Source: Plectosphaerella cucumerina
Lineage: Eukaryota; Ascomycota; Sordariomycetes; Glomerellales; Plectosphaerellaceae
Reading direction: 5' to 3'
DNA: 64,000 nucleotides
NCBI GenBank assembly: GCA_020746995.1
Contig: JAGPXD010000001.1
Location: forward strand, 6,696,001 to 6,760,000
Position 1 is the stretch's first letter, and each line of letters opens with the position of its first letter. The translations under genes were made by a program, and so were the position numbers. The notes under the pieces are model-generated. The model saw only the letters and a list, made by a program, of their open reading frames with translations, was not told the origin of the DNA and did no database searches. Of this stretch, positions 44,270 through 54,632 are shown piece by piece.

Positions 44270-45748
44270 ATGGCTCCATCATTGTTGTCGGGTCATTTCA
44301 ACGGCGCTGTTGCGACCGACGTCCATACCAGTGGCGCCACCCAGCAAGACATCAGCTGGCATGCTGACCGTCAGGCTCGCGCAGGGGCCATAGACCTGAC
44401 GGTCTTGGGAATGAACAGCGGCACAGCAATGGACGGCATTGACTGCGCTTTGGTCAGATACCGACAAGAGTCGCCCGACTCGCCTCTGCACATGGAAATT
44501 CTCAAGGCATGTTAACACCCCAAGGCCAACTTTTGGAGTGCCAACGCACTAACATCTTGCTTGTAATCAGTACGATGAAATCCCGGTGCCGCAGAGAATG
44601 AAGAAGCCCATCCTGAAGATGCTTCGGGAAACCAACACGACACCCAGTCTCATGGCGCAGCTCAACGTCCAACTCGGCGAGATGTTTGGCGAGGCCGTTC
44701 ACACTTTTTGCGCCAAGCATCGTGTCGACCGAAACGACATTGACCTGATCGGCTCCCATGGCCAGACCATCTGGCTTCTCAGCATGCCAGCGAAAGGAGA
44801 GACCAGGTCCGCTTTCTGCCTCGGTGAAGGCACCATCATTAGTGCCATGACAGGCATCACCACCGTTACGGACTTCAGACAAGCGGAACAATCGGTTGGC
44901 AGACAGGGAGCTCCTCTTGTCGCACTCATCGACGGGCTGCTGCTCCGTCATCCCACCAAGATGCGGCTTTGCCAGAACATCGGTGGCATCGCGAACCTCT
45001 GCCTTATCCCCCCGACAGCGAAGGAGGCGTCGAGGCCATGATTGACTGGGATTGCGGCCCCGGCAATATGTTCATCGACGCTGCGATGCGGTTCTTCACC
45101 GATGGCGAGATGGAGTACGACAAGGACGGTGCCTGGGCGGCGCAGGGTACAGTCAACCAGCAGATCGTGGACGAATTCCTCGGAACCAACGCGTACATCA
45201 ACCACCATCCGCCCAAGACGACAGGCCGTGAGGTCTTTGGCGACAACGAGAGCCACGAGATCATCGAAGCCTGCCTAGCTGCTGGCTGCTCCAAGTATGA
45301 CACTGTCGCAACCATCACGCGGATCACTGCGCAGAACATCATCCGCCAGTACCAGACTTTTCTCCCGAGCTACGGCATTGACCCGGCTCGCATCGACGAG
45401 ATCTTCATGTGCGGCGGCGGTGCCCGGAATCCGGAGATCATCAAGTACATGAAGGCTCAGCTTCCCAGCGCGCGCATCTGCAAGCTGGATGAGACTGGTG
45501 TCCCGTCTGACGCCAAGGAGGCCGTCAGCTTTGCGCAGCAAGCCGTCGAGGCTGTTCTGGGACGTGCCGCGCTCGTGCCCATCAACAGTGACTCGTTGAA
45601 GCCGAATCTGATTTCGGGCAAAATTGCGCCAGGTGTGCGATGGAGGGAACTGATTGGCATGTGTGCGGCGTTTGGGGACGGTGCTCCCTCCTTGCCGTCC
45701 GTGAAGGAGATGATCGTCGACCGTCCTTACACGGATTGGATCCCTTGA
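44270..45748 (+). pseudogene. AnmK/levoglucosan kinase homologue with one-base frameshift
   Basis: Exons 44270..44506 and 44571..45748. The intron is GC-AG: only a GC donor at 44507 joins ILK to YDEIPVP in frame. Kinase blocks: [53 protein letters not shown], then in another frame DWDCGPGNMFIDAAM and FMCGGGARNPEI. The frame changes at the C run 45008-45013. One extra base there would make the coding length exactly divisible by three and about 471 residues; as written, translation stops at 45041 after about 235. AnmK phosphorylates 1,6-anhydroMurNAc, and fungal homologues include levoglucosan kinase, which makes glucose-6-phosphate. The rest of the frame is well preserved, so a recent mutation or a base-call error are equally possible. 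Confidence 0.85.
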
Positions 45749-45961
45749 AGAATGTCAGTTCAGTACGAAGCTTGCAGTGCAGGGATCTTGTCATCAGAAG
45801 CATGCAATAACACCTTGAAATACCTCTCATCCTGTACCTTCCGTCTTTTGCGTCACAGTATCTCTAGTTCATAGAATCAAAGCAAGAAACCTTATGAACC
45901 TAAGTTACCCAACTTGCGACTTGAGGTTGCTTCAATTATCTGTATTCGCAGTATACGATGA

Positions 45962-46569
45962 CTACGAGTACACATAACTCAGAATGCTGTCTCCGAGCGT
46001 GCTGAAAAGCTGGGAGATCGGACGGCCGGGCGCGTGGATTCCTAGGTCCGGCAAGTCCGTCTTTGTGGCATCACGGCTGGGCGAGTCGTTGTTGATGGTG
46101 ACGATTCCCGCACTGTCACCAGTAAGAAAGGGGCGAAGAATCTGCCAGAACTGATTGATGCGGTCGACCATGGCGTGATGGAGGAAGCATGAAGGGGTGT
46201 TTGACGAGGAGAAGGCGTTGCCAACCTTTGCGTCGACACCGAGGTGCCCTGGGGTGCGGAGACCGACGAAGTCATCGCCATAGCGGTACTAGAACTCTGG
46301 CTTGCAAGAGTCAGTGTTAAGTCTGCCGAAGTTGAGGTGATGTTGATGAGATTGGCGGCGGTGAGCCAGCTGGTGAGGATCCCGGAGCTGAGATCACGGC
46401 GGATGCATCCGAGGGACAGCCGGGTCTTAAAAAACACCGATGTGATGCTTGAGTGTTCCTGCAAAGACCAGCCGTCAAGAATTGAAGCTGGTCCAGATGT
46501 GGTCCGGGTCACTTCATGAAAGTCAAACTTGATGGGCAGCCCTGGACTCGGCGACGGGACGTGGAGCAA
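45962..46569 (-). pseudogene. Tyrosinase-like fragment, decayed
   Basis: Two overlapping frames look like the C-terminal half of a fungal tyrosinase. One (46042-46569) holds LGCIRRDLSSGILTSWLTAA. The other (ending 45962) holds YRYGDDFVGLRTPGHLGVDA and the copper-B-like stretch SCFLHHAMVDRINQFWQ, then ends ILSYVYS, like family tails. An in-frame TAG precedes YRYGDDF, and the frames join only with a shift near 46280-46310. No copper-A half is visible upstream on the same strand. Tyrosinases are copper oxidases acting on phenols. I read this as a truncated, inactivated copy; the family call rests on short motifs. Confidence 0.5.
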
Positions 46570-47229
46570 CGGTTCTGTCTCCGTTCGGGTACGTTAGCTG
46601 GGTCACGGTGCCACAACGCCCGTCTGCTGAGTCATCTGCAGCTGTCTGGTGCCAGACCAGATGTAGATATTATCAAAAAGACCCAAGAGTCAACCAAATG
46701 AGAGCATGCTGTTCAGTTCTCAAACTAGACCTTGACATTGTCTGCATGCGAATCCATTACCACCTCCAAAGTCCTACGTCCCTTGCGGAGAGGGCATGGC
46801 AGGGATGAGCTGTAGGCGGCCTCCGCACGGAGACCCACAGCTCCGAAGCGGGGCCGCCGCCCTTCTGCCGCCATGCCGCTCCACGTCCTCGGACGGCACG
46901 TTTGGCCTCATCAGCCACAGCTGAACCGGCTAGCAGAACAAGCACAGGCAGCAACTCTTCTAGCTGACAGCCACTTCATTTCCCAGGACCCATTGCTATC
47001 GCCGCAGGTTGAGGAAGCACAGTGAGTCCTCCAGCAGGTGAGCCTTGCCAAGACGCCAACAGCCGCCACAGATCAGGAACCGTGGAGCTGTGGGGCGACG
47101 GTGAGCCCAAAACGGCCACAGGTGCGGGGGTGGAGCAGCTGCCGTATCCGAGTGGAGTTCCATGTGGTGTCGTGGTGGTGTCGTGTCGCCTTGACGTGCA
47201 GGCAGCCGCCTCGGCAGTCGACAACCGTC
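46570..47229. other. Intergenic region, no supported gene
   Basis: This region upstream of the DUF4139 gene holds no supported frame. I looked here for the missing copper-A half of the tyrosinase fragment and did not find it. Confidence 0.4.
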
Positions 47230-47235
47230 TATAAA
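47230..47235 (+). promoter_or_regulatory. TATA box candidate of the DUF4139 gene
   Basis: TATAAA lies 223 bp upstream of the ATG at 47453, followed by a CA/CT-rich leader that looks like a long 5' UTR. Confidence 0.4.
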
Positions 47236-47452
47236 GCAAACATGACCCCCGTGCCAAAGGAGTTCCGCCGCTCCTCCTCCCCTTCACTTTCACACATCCT
47301 CATACCCAGCATTGTTGCTGTTCTATCGATTCATCACCAAGCAGACGAAGCTCTTATTCCAGTAAAGTCCAACTGGTCCCAACATCTGTCTTACCACTCG
47401 CATCTAGGGCAACACCCGGCAGACCACACATCACATCTCACTCCCACGCACC

Positions 47453-49921
47453 ATGGACACCGTCCATAAGCACGAGTTCAAGCTGCGCGAGCTGCCCACT
47501 CGCGCCGTCACCCTCTTCCCGGCCCGCGCCCTGGTATCCCGTGAGCTCAAGGACCTGGCTCTCCGCCCCGGCATCAACGAGATCACCATTGTCGGCCTCA
47601 CCCCCACCACCGATGAAGACTCCATCAAGGTCGAGGGCACCGGCTCCGCTGTCATCTCCGACATTTCGATCGAGATGCTACCCAACCGCGAGATCTTTGA
47701 AGACATCTACCCGGACTCGGACGATGACGAGGAGGAGGAAGTGGTGACTGAGGAAGATGACGGTTCCAAGTTCAAAGCCAGCCCCGAGAGCCATGCCGAG
47801 CTTCACCGTCTGGCCAAGGAACTCGTTGACATTGGCGACGACCGGAAGCTCGCCCAGGAACTCGTCGCCAGCGTGGACGCCCGACAGGCCATCCTCGATC
47901 ACCAAAACCGCGAGATCAAGCTCACTGACCCAGACCACATTCGCCAGAACATGGAAATCTTCGAGAAGGAGCGCGAGAAGCTCTGTCACTCGAGAATCGC
48001 CAATGACAAGAAATTGCGCGAGATGGAGGAACGCTACCAAGAGGCCCACAAGGCCTGGAACGTCGTCTTCAACAGCATCGAGCGTGAGCGCCGCAAGTTC
48101 GAGATCGCGAGGCAAAAAGCCGACAAGGCCGCCGCCAAGGCCAAGAATCTGGAAGCTCTTCGTCGCGCAGAGGTCCTCGCCGAGAAGCAGCGGGTGCGTC
48201 GCGAGCGCGAGCGCTTCTGGCCAAAGGTCGTCTACACCGTCCGCATCACCCTCGACGCCACTGCCATGGCCTCCCCCTCCTCGTCCCGCCGCAGCTCCTT
48301 TGCATCAGTGGCCGACCTCGCCAAGCCCGCCCCCGAACCGCAAGACGGCCCCTCTTCCTCGGGAGGCGGCCTCGTCTGCGGCCTCATCCTCAACTACCTC
48401 ACCGACGCCGCCTTCTGGGCCCCCAGCTACGACCTCCAGCTGTCCACAACCTCAGAAAAGGCCTCCCTGCTCTTCGACGCCAAGATCACCAACGTCACGT
48501 CAGAGACCTGGTCCAACTGCCGCGTCACCCTGTCCACCTCGCAGACCACCTTCTCCGGCCTCACCGACACCATCCCCTCGCTGACACCCTGGCACATCAA
48601 GCTCGGCCCCAAGATCCACCACGGAAAGAGCAGCATGTCCTCTTCGTCCTTCGCGGCCGGTAACATCCTCAATAGCAATGAGGAGAAGTCTCAGGTCCAG
48701 TCATACAAGGACTACCAGGTCCAGAAGGCCTACAAACAGAAGCCCCGCACCCAGATGTTCGGGTATCAGGGTGATCTGCAGGCACCCCAAGCACCCTTGC
48801 AGGATGCAATGGATCTCCAGGTAGATTCTTACCTGGTGGGCTCACAGGGGCGCAACATGAATCAGCCGTTGTATGAGTACCAGCAGCAACCATTCCCGCC
48901 ACCGGCACCGGCGCCGGCCAAGTCGATGCGCGTGCCACCCGGAGGCACACAGAACAACAACCTATCTGACTACCAGATGAGCCTCATGACTCTCGAGCAG
49001 CAGAACAAGCGGCGCCTGATGATGGCTCGTCAGTCCCACGACCATGACGGTGCACCGCAGGCGGCAATGGTCATGAGGAAGAAGTCTCGCGAGCCAGAAA
49101 TCAACGAGTTCCAGGATGCAGCAGTAGTCTTCTCCGAGGCCGACGAAGCCCTCGCTGACGGCGCCACCATCATCGAGGCCGAGCCGGAGCTCGACTTCCA
49201 GGACTCATCCGTCGAGGAAACAGGCCTCACGACAACGTACGACCTCCCTGGCACCAAGACGATCGTCCCTCGCCCCACGCCCTTCAAGCAGCGCGTCGCC
49301 CGCGTCACCCTCTCCAACGTCGTCTTCAGCCACACCATCGTCGCAAAGTACAAGCCCCTGGCCTACCTCAAGGCGCGCCTCCGCAACTCCAGCCCCGTCA
49401 CTGTCCTGCGCGGCCGCGCCGGGCTGACCCTCGACGGCACATTCCTAGGCCAGACGATCATCCCTCGGTGCAGCGTCGGCGACGCCTTCACGCTCTCGCT
49501 CGGCATCGACCCGGCCGTAAAGGTGACGTACCCGGCGCCTGAGGTGCGGCGCGCCACGACGGGCGTGTTCTCCAAGGAGGACTCGAGCGTGTACACGCGC
49601 GTGGCGACGGTGAGCAACACGCGTGCGGCGGCTGGCGGGCGGCCGGTCAATGTTGTGGTGTATGACCAGGTGCCAGTGTCGGAGGACGAGAGGCTGAGGG
49701 TTGATGTGTTGCATCCCAAGGGTCTTGGTGTGGGAGGTCCGGGCGTGGCCGCGGGGGCGGGGGCCAAGGCGGGTGATAAGGACTGGGGGAGGGCGGTGGC
49801 GACGATCAAGAAGAATGGGGAGGTGTGTTGGGATGCGACGGTGCAGCCGGGCAAGTCGGCGAGGTTGACGTTGGAGTATGTGGTTGCGATGCCGAGCGGG
49901 GAGTCGGCGGTGCAGTGTTAG
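47453..49921 (+). CDS. DUF4140/DUF4139 (mucoidy inhibitor A-like) protein
   Basis: Single exon, 822 residues. The N-terminal DUF4140 region (TRAVTLFPARALVSRELKDL, then INEITIVGLTPTTDEDSIKV) is followed by an acidic stretch (DSDDDEEEEVVTEEDD). Next comes a long coiled coil with many Lys/Arg/Glu residues (about 165-265), then the DUF4139 region starting GLVCGLILNYLTDAAFWAPS. A disordered, Gln/Pro-rich insert interrupts DUF4139 at about 415-545, and the domain resumes with TTYDLPGTKTIVPRPTPFKQ. Members are widespread in bacteria and fungi, but their biochemical role is not known. The frame is intact and starts in a CGCACC context typical of fungal start sites. Confidence 0.9.
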   Translation: MDTVHKHEFKLRELPTRAVTLFPARALVSRELKDLALRPGINEITIVGLTPTTDEDSIKVEGTGSAVISDISIEMLPNREIFEDIYPDSDDDEEEEVVTEEDDGSKFKASPESHAELHRLAKELVDIGDDRKLAQELVASVDARQAILDHQNREIKLTDPDHIRQNMEIFEKEREKLCHSRIANDKKLREMEERYQEAHKAWNVVFNSIERERRKFEIARQKADKAAAKAKNLEALRRAEVLAEKQRVRRERERFWPKVVYTVRITLDATAMASPSSSRRSSFASVADLAKPAPEPQDGPSSSGGGLVCGLILNYLTDAAFWAPSYDLQLSTTSEKASLLFDAKITNVTSETWSNCRVTLSTSQTTFSGLTDTIPSLTPWHIKLGPKIHHGKSSMSSSSFAAGNILNSNEEKSQVQSYKDYQVQKAYKQKPRTQMFGYQGDLQAPQAPLQDAMDLQVDSYLVGSQGRNMNQPLYEYQQQPFPPPAPAPAKSMRVPPGGTQNNNLSDYQMSLMTLEQQNKRRLMMARQSHDHDGAPQAAMVMRKKSREPEINEFQDAAVVFSEADEALADGATIIEAEPELDFQDSSVEETGLTTTYDLPGTKTIVPRPTPFKQRVARVTLSNVVFSHTIVAKYKPLAYLKARLRNSSPVTVLRGRAGLTLDGTFLGQTIIPRCSVGDAFTLSLGIDPAVKVTYPAPEVRRATTGVFSKEDSSVYTRVATVSNTRAAAGGRPVNVVVYDQVPVSEDERLRVDVLHPKGLGVGGPGVAAGAGAKAGDKDWGRAVATIKKNGEVCWDATVQPGKSARLTLEYVVAMPSGESAVQC

Positions 49922-50244
49922 GGTGGTCAAGGACTCAGCAGTGGTGGAAGGACAGCTCGGGTAATGGTCAAGACAACTCAGCGATAACGGTCAGGACAAG
50001 TCAGGAGGAGGTGTTTTAGGCAGTTCTCTGGAATCAGAGGATATCCGAGACAGAAAATGATCCAACAGTAAATTCGAGTTGGATGTTTTCCTGACTCACG
50101 GCAGACAGACAAACACTATGTTTGACGCTGCTTCCCACGATGGCACATGACGAACCCAAGATGCCGTGCAACATTTAAAAGCCTAGTGTTCGCCCAACTT
50201 CCACATCTTTCTCCAAAACATCACAACTCACACAACTTCACACC

Positions 50245-51225
50245 ATGTTCCGCAGACCCGTCCACATCTATGACGACCATTCGGAGGATGACCTCCCGGA
50301 GCCACCCCTCCAGTGGTCTGGCCGCAACGGCATCAACATCAACAACATCAGCATCCAAGATGACGGTCGAGACCGCCACCGCGTCCGCATCCTCGACGAC
50401 AGGAACCACTACAGGCCCAGTACTCCCCTGAGCCAGGGCTACCGCCATATCACCGTCCCCAGGGACCACCGAGACGAGCCTCCCCGCTGGGATCCTCGCG
50501 GCATCGTCCGGCCGATCGTCCGGCCGCCGAGGTACAGGTCCTACAGCCGCGCTTATCCTGATGGACGGACCTCTCCTCTCGCGCATAGCACCGTCACAGT
50601 ACTTTTGCCGCACAGCGAGACGACAGTCATCGACTCACGCTACCTCGACCGCCACTTTCCCAACGCAAGTCTGTTCATCGTGAACGGCCTACTCGACGTC
50701 CCAGCCTTCCTCAACGACCAGCACCGCTCTCGCACCGAGGACTCGGCCTTTGACATGTATCTCCCTCAGATGGCGAGAGTCGTCTTCCTCTTCTTCAATG
50801 AGGAGGTCGAGTCGCAATACGCGCCGACCTTCGCCAGTATGCGGTGTCGCCTTGACGGCGGCCGTGAGGACATCACGACGGCGGGACTGTTGGCGTTTGC
50901 CATGTGTTGCCTCTTTGATCAGCAGCGGTCTCTGGGGTGCTCAGAAGAGCTGGGAGGAGCTCTGATGAGGTTTCTGGCCGATGCGATGTTGCTGATCTCG
51001 ACCTTTGACAGGTTCTTGGCGATGGTTCTGTTTGATGGGGCAGTGAGGGTCATGGTGGGGGAGAGGGGAGGTGAGCAGGAACGAATGCTGAGGACCATAT
51101 GGGGAATGATCGAGGACATACGCGGTGGATTGGCAGAGACGTTGGTGATGGAGTATCGGCGGTCCGCATCGAGTGGTGGTGTTGAGGCGGTCAGGGCGAG
51201 GCGGGTGCTGGATATTATTCTGTGA
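50245..51225 (+). CDS. Hypothetical protein, BTB-like region possible
   Basis: Single exon, 326 residues. The first 110 residues are charged, Arg/Pro-rich and disordered. From about residue 113 a folded region begins with TVTVLLPHSETTVIDSRYLDRHFPNASLFIVNGLLDVPAF. Helices such as YLPQMARVVFLFFNEEVES and ITTAGLLAFAMCCLFDQQ follow. The order (strand, short loop, helix, then helical tail) weakly recalls BTB/POZ proteins, but no signature is firm. A TTTAAA element lies about 75 bp upstream. Function unknown. Confidence 0.7.
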   Translation: MFRRPVHIYDDHSEDDLPEPPLQWSGRNGININNISIQDDGRDRHRVRILDDRNHYRPSTPLSQGYRHITVPRDHRDEPPRWDPRGIVRPIVRPPRYRSYSRAYPDGRTSPLAHSTVTVLLPHSETTVIDSRYLDRHFPNASLFIVNGLLDVPAFLNDQHRSRTEDSAFDMYLPQMARVVFLFFNEEVESQYAPTFASMRCRLDGGREDITTAGLLAFAMCCLFDQQRSLGCSEELGGALMRFLADAMLLISTFDRFLAMVLFDGAVRVMVGERGGEQERMLRTIWGMIEDIRGGLAETLVMEYRRSASSGGVEAVRARRVLDIIL

Positions 51226-51662
51226 AATGGTTTATGGGCATGAGGCGGTCGAAAAGCTTGGAGTAGATCCACTACTTATTTCTTGAATCATGGTCCTTGG
51301 TTTGGGGGCCGCGCGCTTGCTGTCTGCTGGTTTTCCTCTGGTGGTTGGTGTTTCGTGGCAGCTCCGTGGTGACAGCTCCAGGTCTGGCTCAGGGGTTCAG
51401 GGGCTAAGCCGCTAAGGGTTCAGGGTCGGTGTTCAGGGGATACCCGACCGGCGTCCGCCGCTAAGAACTCTGGGCATCCACCACATTACATCACGAGAAC
51501 CTCCATCGCGGGGTCAGTGAGGGATTTCCCCAGAACTTGACCTATTCCTCCGAGGGTTCTCCGATTGACCTTGAGGCTGAAGAACTTTGCCTCATCTCAC
51601 CTCCCCCAAGCATTGCACACTCCCGTCTTCGCACACCTCCGTAAATCACCACCACCGCGACC

Positions 51663-52394
51663 ATGTCCGACGTCCAGGTCAGCCTCATCGAGCGCGAGGA
51701 AGATCTCCTCGCCGCCGCCGACATCCCCCTCCGCTGCTTCGGCCACCAGATCGCCGACGCAATCTACCGCGCCTTCAATCCCGGCTGGGACACACCCGAC
51801 GGCGCCGCCGCTCACCACGCCCGTCTCGCCGCGCGCTGGCGCGCCGCACCCCGCGACCGCAACGGCAACCTCAACACCATGTTCGTCCAGGCTACCGTTC
51901 CGCCCTCCCAGCCCGGCGGCGCCCGCTCCATCGCCGGCCTGGCCATCTGGGTCCAGCTCTCCGCCGTCCCGGGCCACGGCGACGCTCCCGTCGCCAACCT
52001 CCGCGACGTCGTCGACCTCGACGCCCTGTACCCCGGCGACGAGACCGCGCAGCGCTTCCTCATCCAGCTGGACCGCGGACTGCACGGGCGCCGCGGGCAG
52101 GTCGTCAAGGAGAAGGCGACGGCTGACCCGCCAGCGGTGTTTGTGCTGGACCTCTGCACTGTGTCGCCTGATTTTCAGAGGCGGGGCATCGCGAGCGCGC
52201 TGGTGCAGTGGGGGCTGGACGAGGCGAAGAGACGCGGGGGGCTGGAGGCTTTGACGGAGGCGTCGGTCATGGGAAGGGGGGCATATGCGAAGCTTGGGTT
52301 CAAGCAGGAGGGGGAGGAGATTGAGTATGGGGTTGATGAGGAGTTTAGGGGGACGGCGCTGCCTTCGAATGTGTTCATGAGGACGGGCGCGTGA
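51663..52394 (+). CDS. GNAT-family N-acetyltransferase
   Basis: Single exon, 243 residues. The acetyl-CoA binding motif A is seen at about residues 158-180: FVLDLCTVSPDFQRRGIASA contains the Q/R-x-x-G-x-A turn. Motif B follows (EASVMGRGAYAKLGFKQEG). The N-terminal half (FRCFGHQIADAIYRAFNPGW-like region) matches fungal GNAT proteins of unknown substrate, often found near metabolic clusters. The CACCACC context precedes the ATG. Acceptor (amine, antibiotic or protein) cannot be told from sequence. Confidence 0.88.
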   Translation: MSDVQVSLIEREEDLLAAADIPLRCFGHQIADAIYRAFNPGWDTPDGAAAHHARLAARWRAAPRDRNGNLNTMFVQATVPPSQPGGARSIAGLAIWVQLSAVPGHGDAPVANLRDVVDLDALYPGDETAQRFLIQLDRGLHGRRGQVVKEKATADPPAVFVLDLCTVSPDFQRRGIASALVQWGLDEAKRRGGLEALTEASVMGRGAYAKLGFKQEGEEIEYGVDEEFRGTALPSNVFMRTGA

Positions 52395-53203
52395 AAGGAG
52401 CGTCAGAGACTGATTCCCGCGACAGCCAATGTCCAGTGCTCACAACGTGCCAGACCTGAGAAATCAGAGTTGTACAACAGGGCCCAACTGCCTCGCGGCA
52501 GGCATCTGATGCATGGCAATGCACGTCTCCCGTCTCGGCTGGTCGAGAGCAGGCCAGCCAGGCACATCAACTTGTATTCAACTTGTATTTCAGCCCTTTT
52601 CCGTCTCCGTCCTTCCTGATGTGACTGACGACACCCTCCCGACGTCCAGATAAGCCCTCAGCTCGCCTAGAGATCGCCCCAGGGGTGCGGCGGCAACCAA
52701 AATCCTCCCGTGCCAGCGCCCAATCCTCCCGCCATCCATCAGCCCGAACCCAACCTTCCACAGCGCCAATTAAAAGTTAAAACCCCTCGCCTCCCTGCAG
52801 CAAACCATCACACCATCCCGCGGCGGTCTGCGCACAGCGGGCCGCTGCCCATATCCAGCCCTGTCCCCCCGCCGGCATCCCTCCACCCCGCCCCGCGAGC
52901 TTCCTATTACCGACATCTGGAGCCGCCCCGGCAGCGCCAGATCTAGATAAGACCGCCACGGCGCCCCCCTATGCCACACCCCCAGAGGCCTGGAGGCTGG
53001 AGGCGCGTGCGACGAGTCAAGCGGCGGATCCCCTCGGCGGCCCCCGTGGCGATCGACTGCGACCCTGTCGCCGGGAGATGTTGCCCGAAACGGCAGTTGC
53101 GAGTGCCGGGGCTATACCCCTTCAAGGAGGTCACAGTCGGCCGTTGGGCGGAGGCCCCCGTGTCATACCGGCCGGCACACGAGATCAAGGGGCTTGAAGG
53201 GAG
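52395..53203. other. Intergenic region upstream of LAP1-like gene
   Basis: No supported gene. The right end is the promoter of the LAP1-like aminopeptidase. Confidence 0.4.
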
Positions 53204-53211
53204 GATAAATA
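53204..53211 (+). promoter_or_regulatory. TATA-like element of the LAP1-like gene
   Basis: GATAAATA lies about 103 bp upstream of the ATG at 53314. A (GA)n tract (53239-53259) and a TCATCCTCATCC leader lie between them. Confidence 0.4.
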
Positions 53212-53238
53212 CCGCCTGGGCATGGCTTGGCTGGAAGG

Positions 53239-53259
53239 GAGAGAGAGAGAGAGAGAGAG
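53239..53259 (+). repeat. GA dinucleotide microsatellite
   Basis: About ten GA units lie in the probable 5' UTR of the LAP1-like aminopeptidase gene. Confidence 0.85.
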
Positions 53260-53313
53260 CCACGGTCCTCATCCTCATCCTCTTCTCACCCCCTCACCTT
53301 CACTTCTCCCACC

Positions 53314-54632
53314 ATGGCCAGGCTCTCCGCCCTCATCGCCGTCGGCGCCCTGCTCCTCCGCGGGTCGCTGGCCTGCCGCGCCACCGAGGACCTCGCCCTC
53401 GACGTCGAGGCCACCGTCTTCGAGCGCGTCTCCGCCGCCCCTGTTCCCGAGGACAAGACCGGCCTCCGCCTCCTCAAGACCTCCGAGGAGGACCCTGGCA
53501 CCTGGGTCACCGAGGAGGAGAAGATCTCCGACTACATGCTCAAGCACGTGCACTTCATGGACGTGACCGAGACCCAGGACCTCGAGTCCCTCGGCGAGGC
53601 CCGCCACCAGGCCCTCGCCAAGCGCCAGACGGCCTACCCTGCCCCGAGCCGCCAGGCCATCGCGAACCCCATCATCGCGCGCCTCGTCCAGTCCAACGTG
53701 CAGACCACCATCACCGGCCTGGCCAACATCTACAACAGGTACTACCGCGGCTCCTACGCCGCCACGAGCGCGACTCACGTCCTGAACCTCGTCCGCAACG
53801 CCGCCTCGGCCAACCCGGCCATCACCGTCCGCCAGTTCACCCACTCGTTCAACCAGCCCAGTGTCATCGCCACCATCCCCGGTACCTCGACGGCCCGCCG
53901 CGTCGTCGTGTGCGCCCACTACGATAGCATCAACCAGGCCAGCGTCACCGGCCGCGCCCCTGGTGCTGATGACAACGCCTCTGTGAGTAGCATTTCCCCT
54001 CCGAAAGTTGCTTTTCCTCGCTGACATGCCCAGGGCGTCGCCACCATCCTCGAGGCCCTCCGTGCCCTCGCCGCCGCCCGCTACGCCCCCGGCATCACCC
54101 TCGAGTTCCACTTCTACGGTGGCGAGGAGGGCGGTCTCCTTGGTGCCCGTGACATCTTCAACAACTACGCCGCCAACAACATCAACGTCCTGGCCGTCGT
54201 GAACCAGGACATGACTGGCTACTCGACCAACAACGTCATTGCCGTGTACACCGACTTTGTGCGTCTAACCTCTTCCTTTTCGAGATGCTTCTGCTAACAG
54301 GGAACACAGGTCGACTCGGCCCTGACCACCTACGTCCAGCGCCTGGTGCCCATCTACACCTCGCTCCGTCTCGTCACCGACCGCTGCGGCTACGGCTGCT
54401 CCGACCAGTGAGTTCTGTTGTCTCCTGCTGCTTTCGTTGATACTGACTCTTGTGAAGCGCCGCTGCCCGCGCTGCTGGATACCCTGCTGCGTACGTCTGC
54501 GCCGATACCATGACTGCTTCCAGCCCGTACATCCACACCGTCAACGACACGCCCCAGTCGAGCTTCTACGCCCACGCTCTGCAGCACAGCAGGCTGACGG
54601 TCGGCTTCCTGGTCGAGGCTTCCTTCTGGTAA
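53314..54632 (+). CDS. Secreted M28E leucine aminopeptidase (LAP1 type)
   Basis: Exons 53314..53982, 54034..54258, 54310..54407 and 54458..54632 (introns 50-51 bp); phases give 388 residues. The ATG at 53314 starts a signal peptide ([20 protein letters not shown]); in-frame codons upstream are leader. A propeptide of about 80 residues ends near the dibasic site AKRQTAYP, then comes the mature enzyme. Zinc ligands and catalytic acids are present: [40 protein letters not shown] and the final HTVNDTP histidine. The motif [12 protein letters not shown] carries a disulfide seen in the family. It trims peptides outside the cell and complements the PA-domain M28 enzyme at 1.9 kb. Confidence 0.95.

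Noticed and set aside
53275..54111. 278-codon open frame on the minus strand
   Set aside because: It is antisense to the LAP1-like gene, which has a full set of catalytic motifs and consistent splicing.
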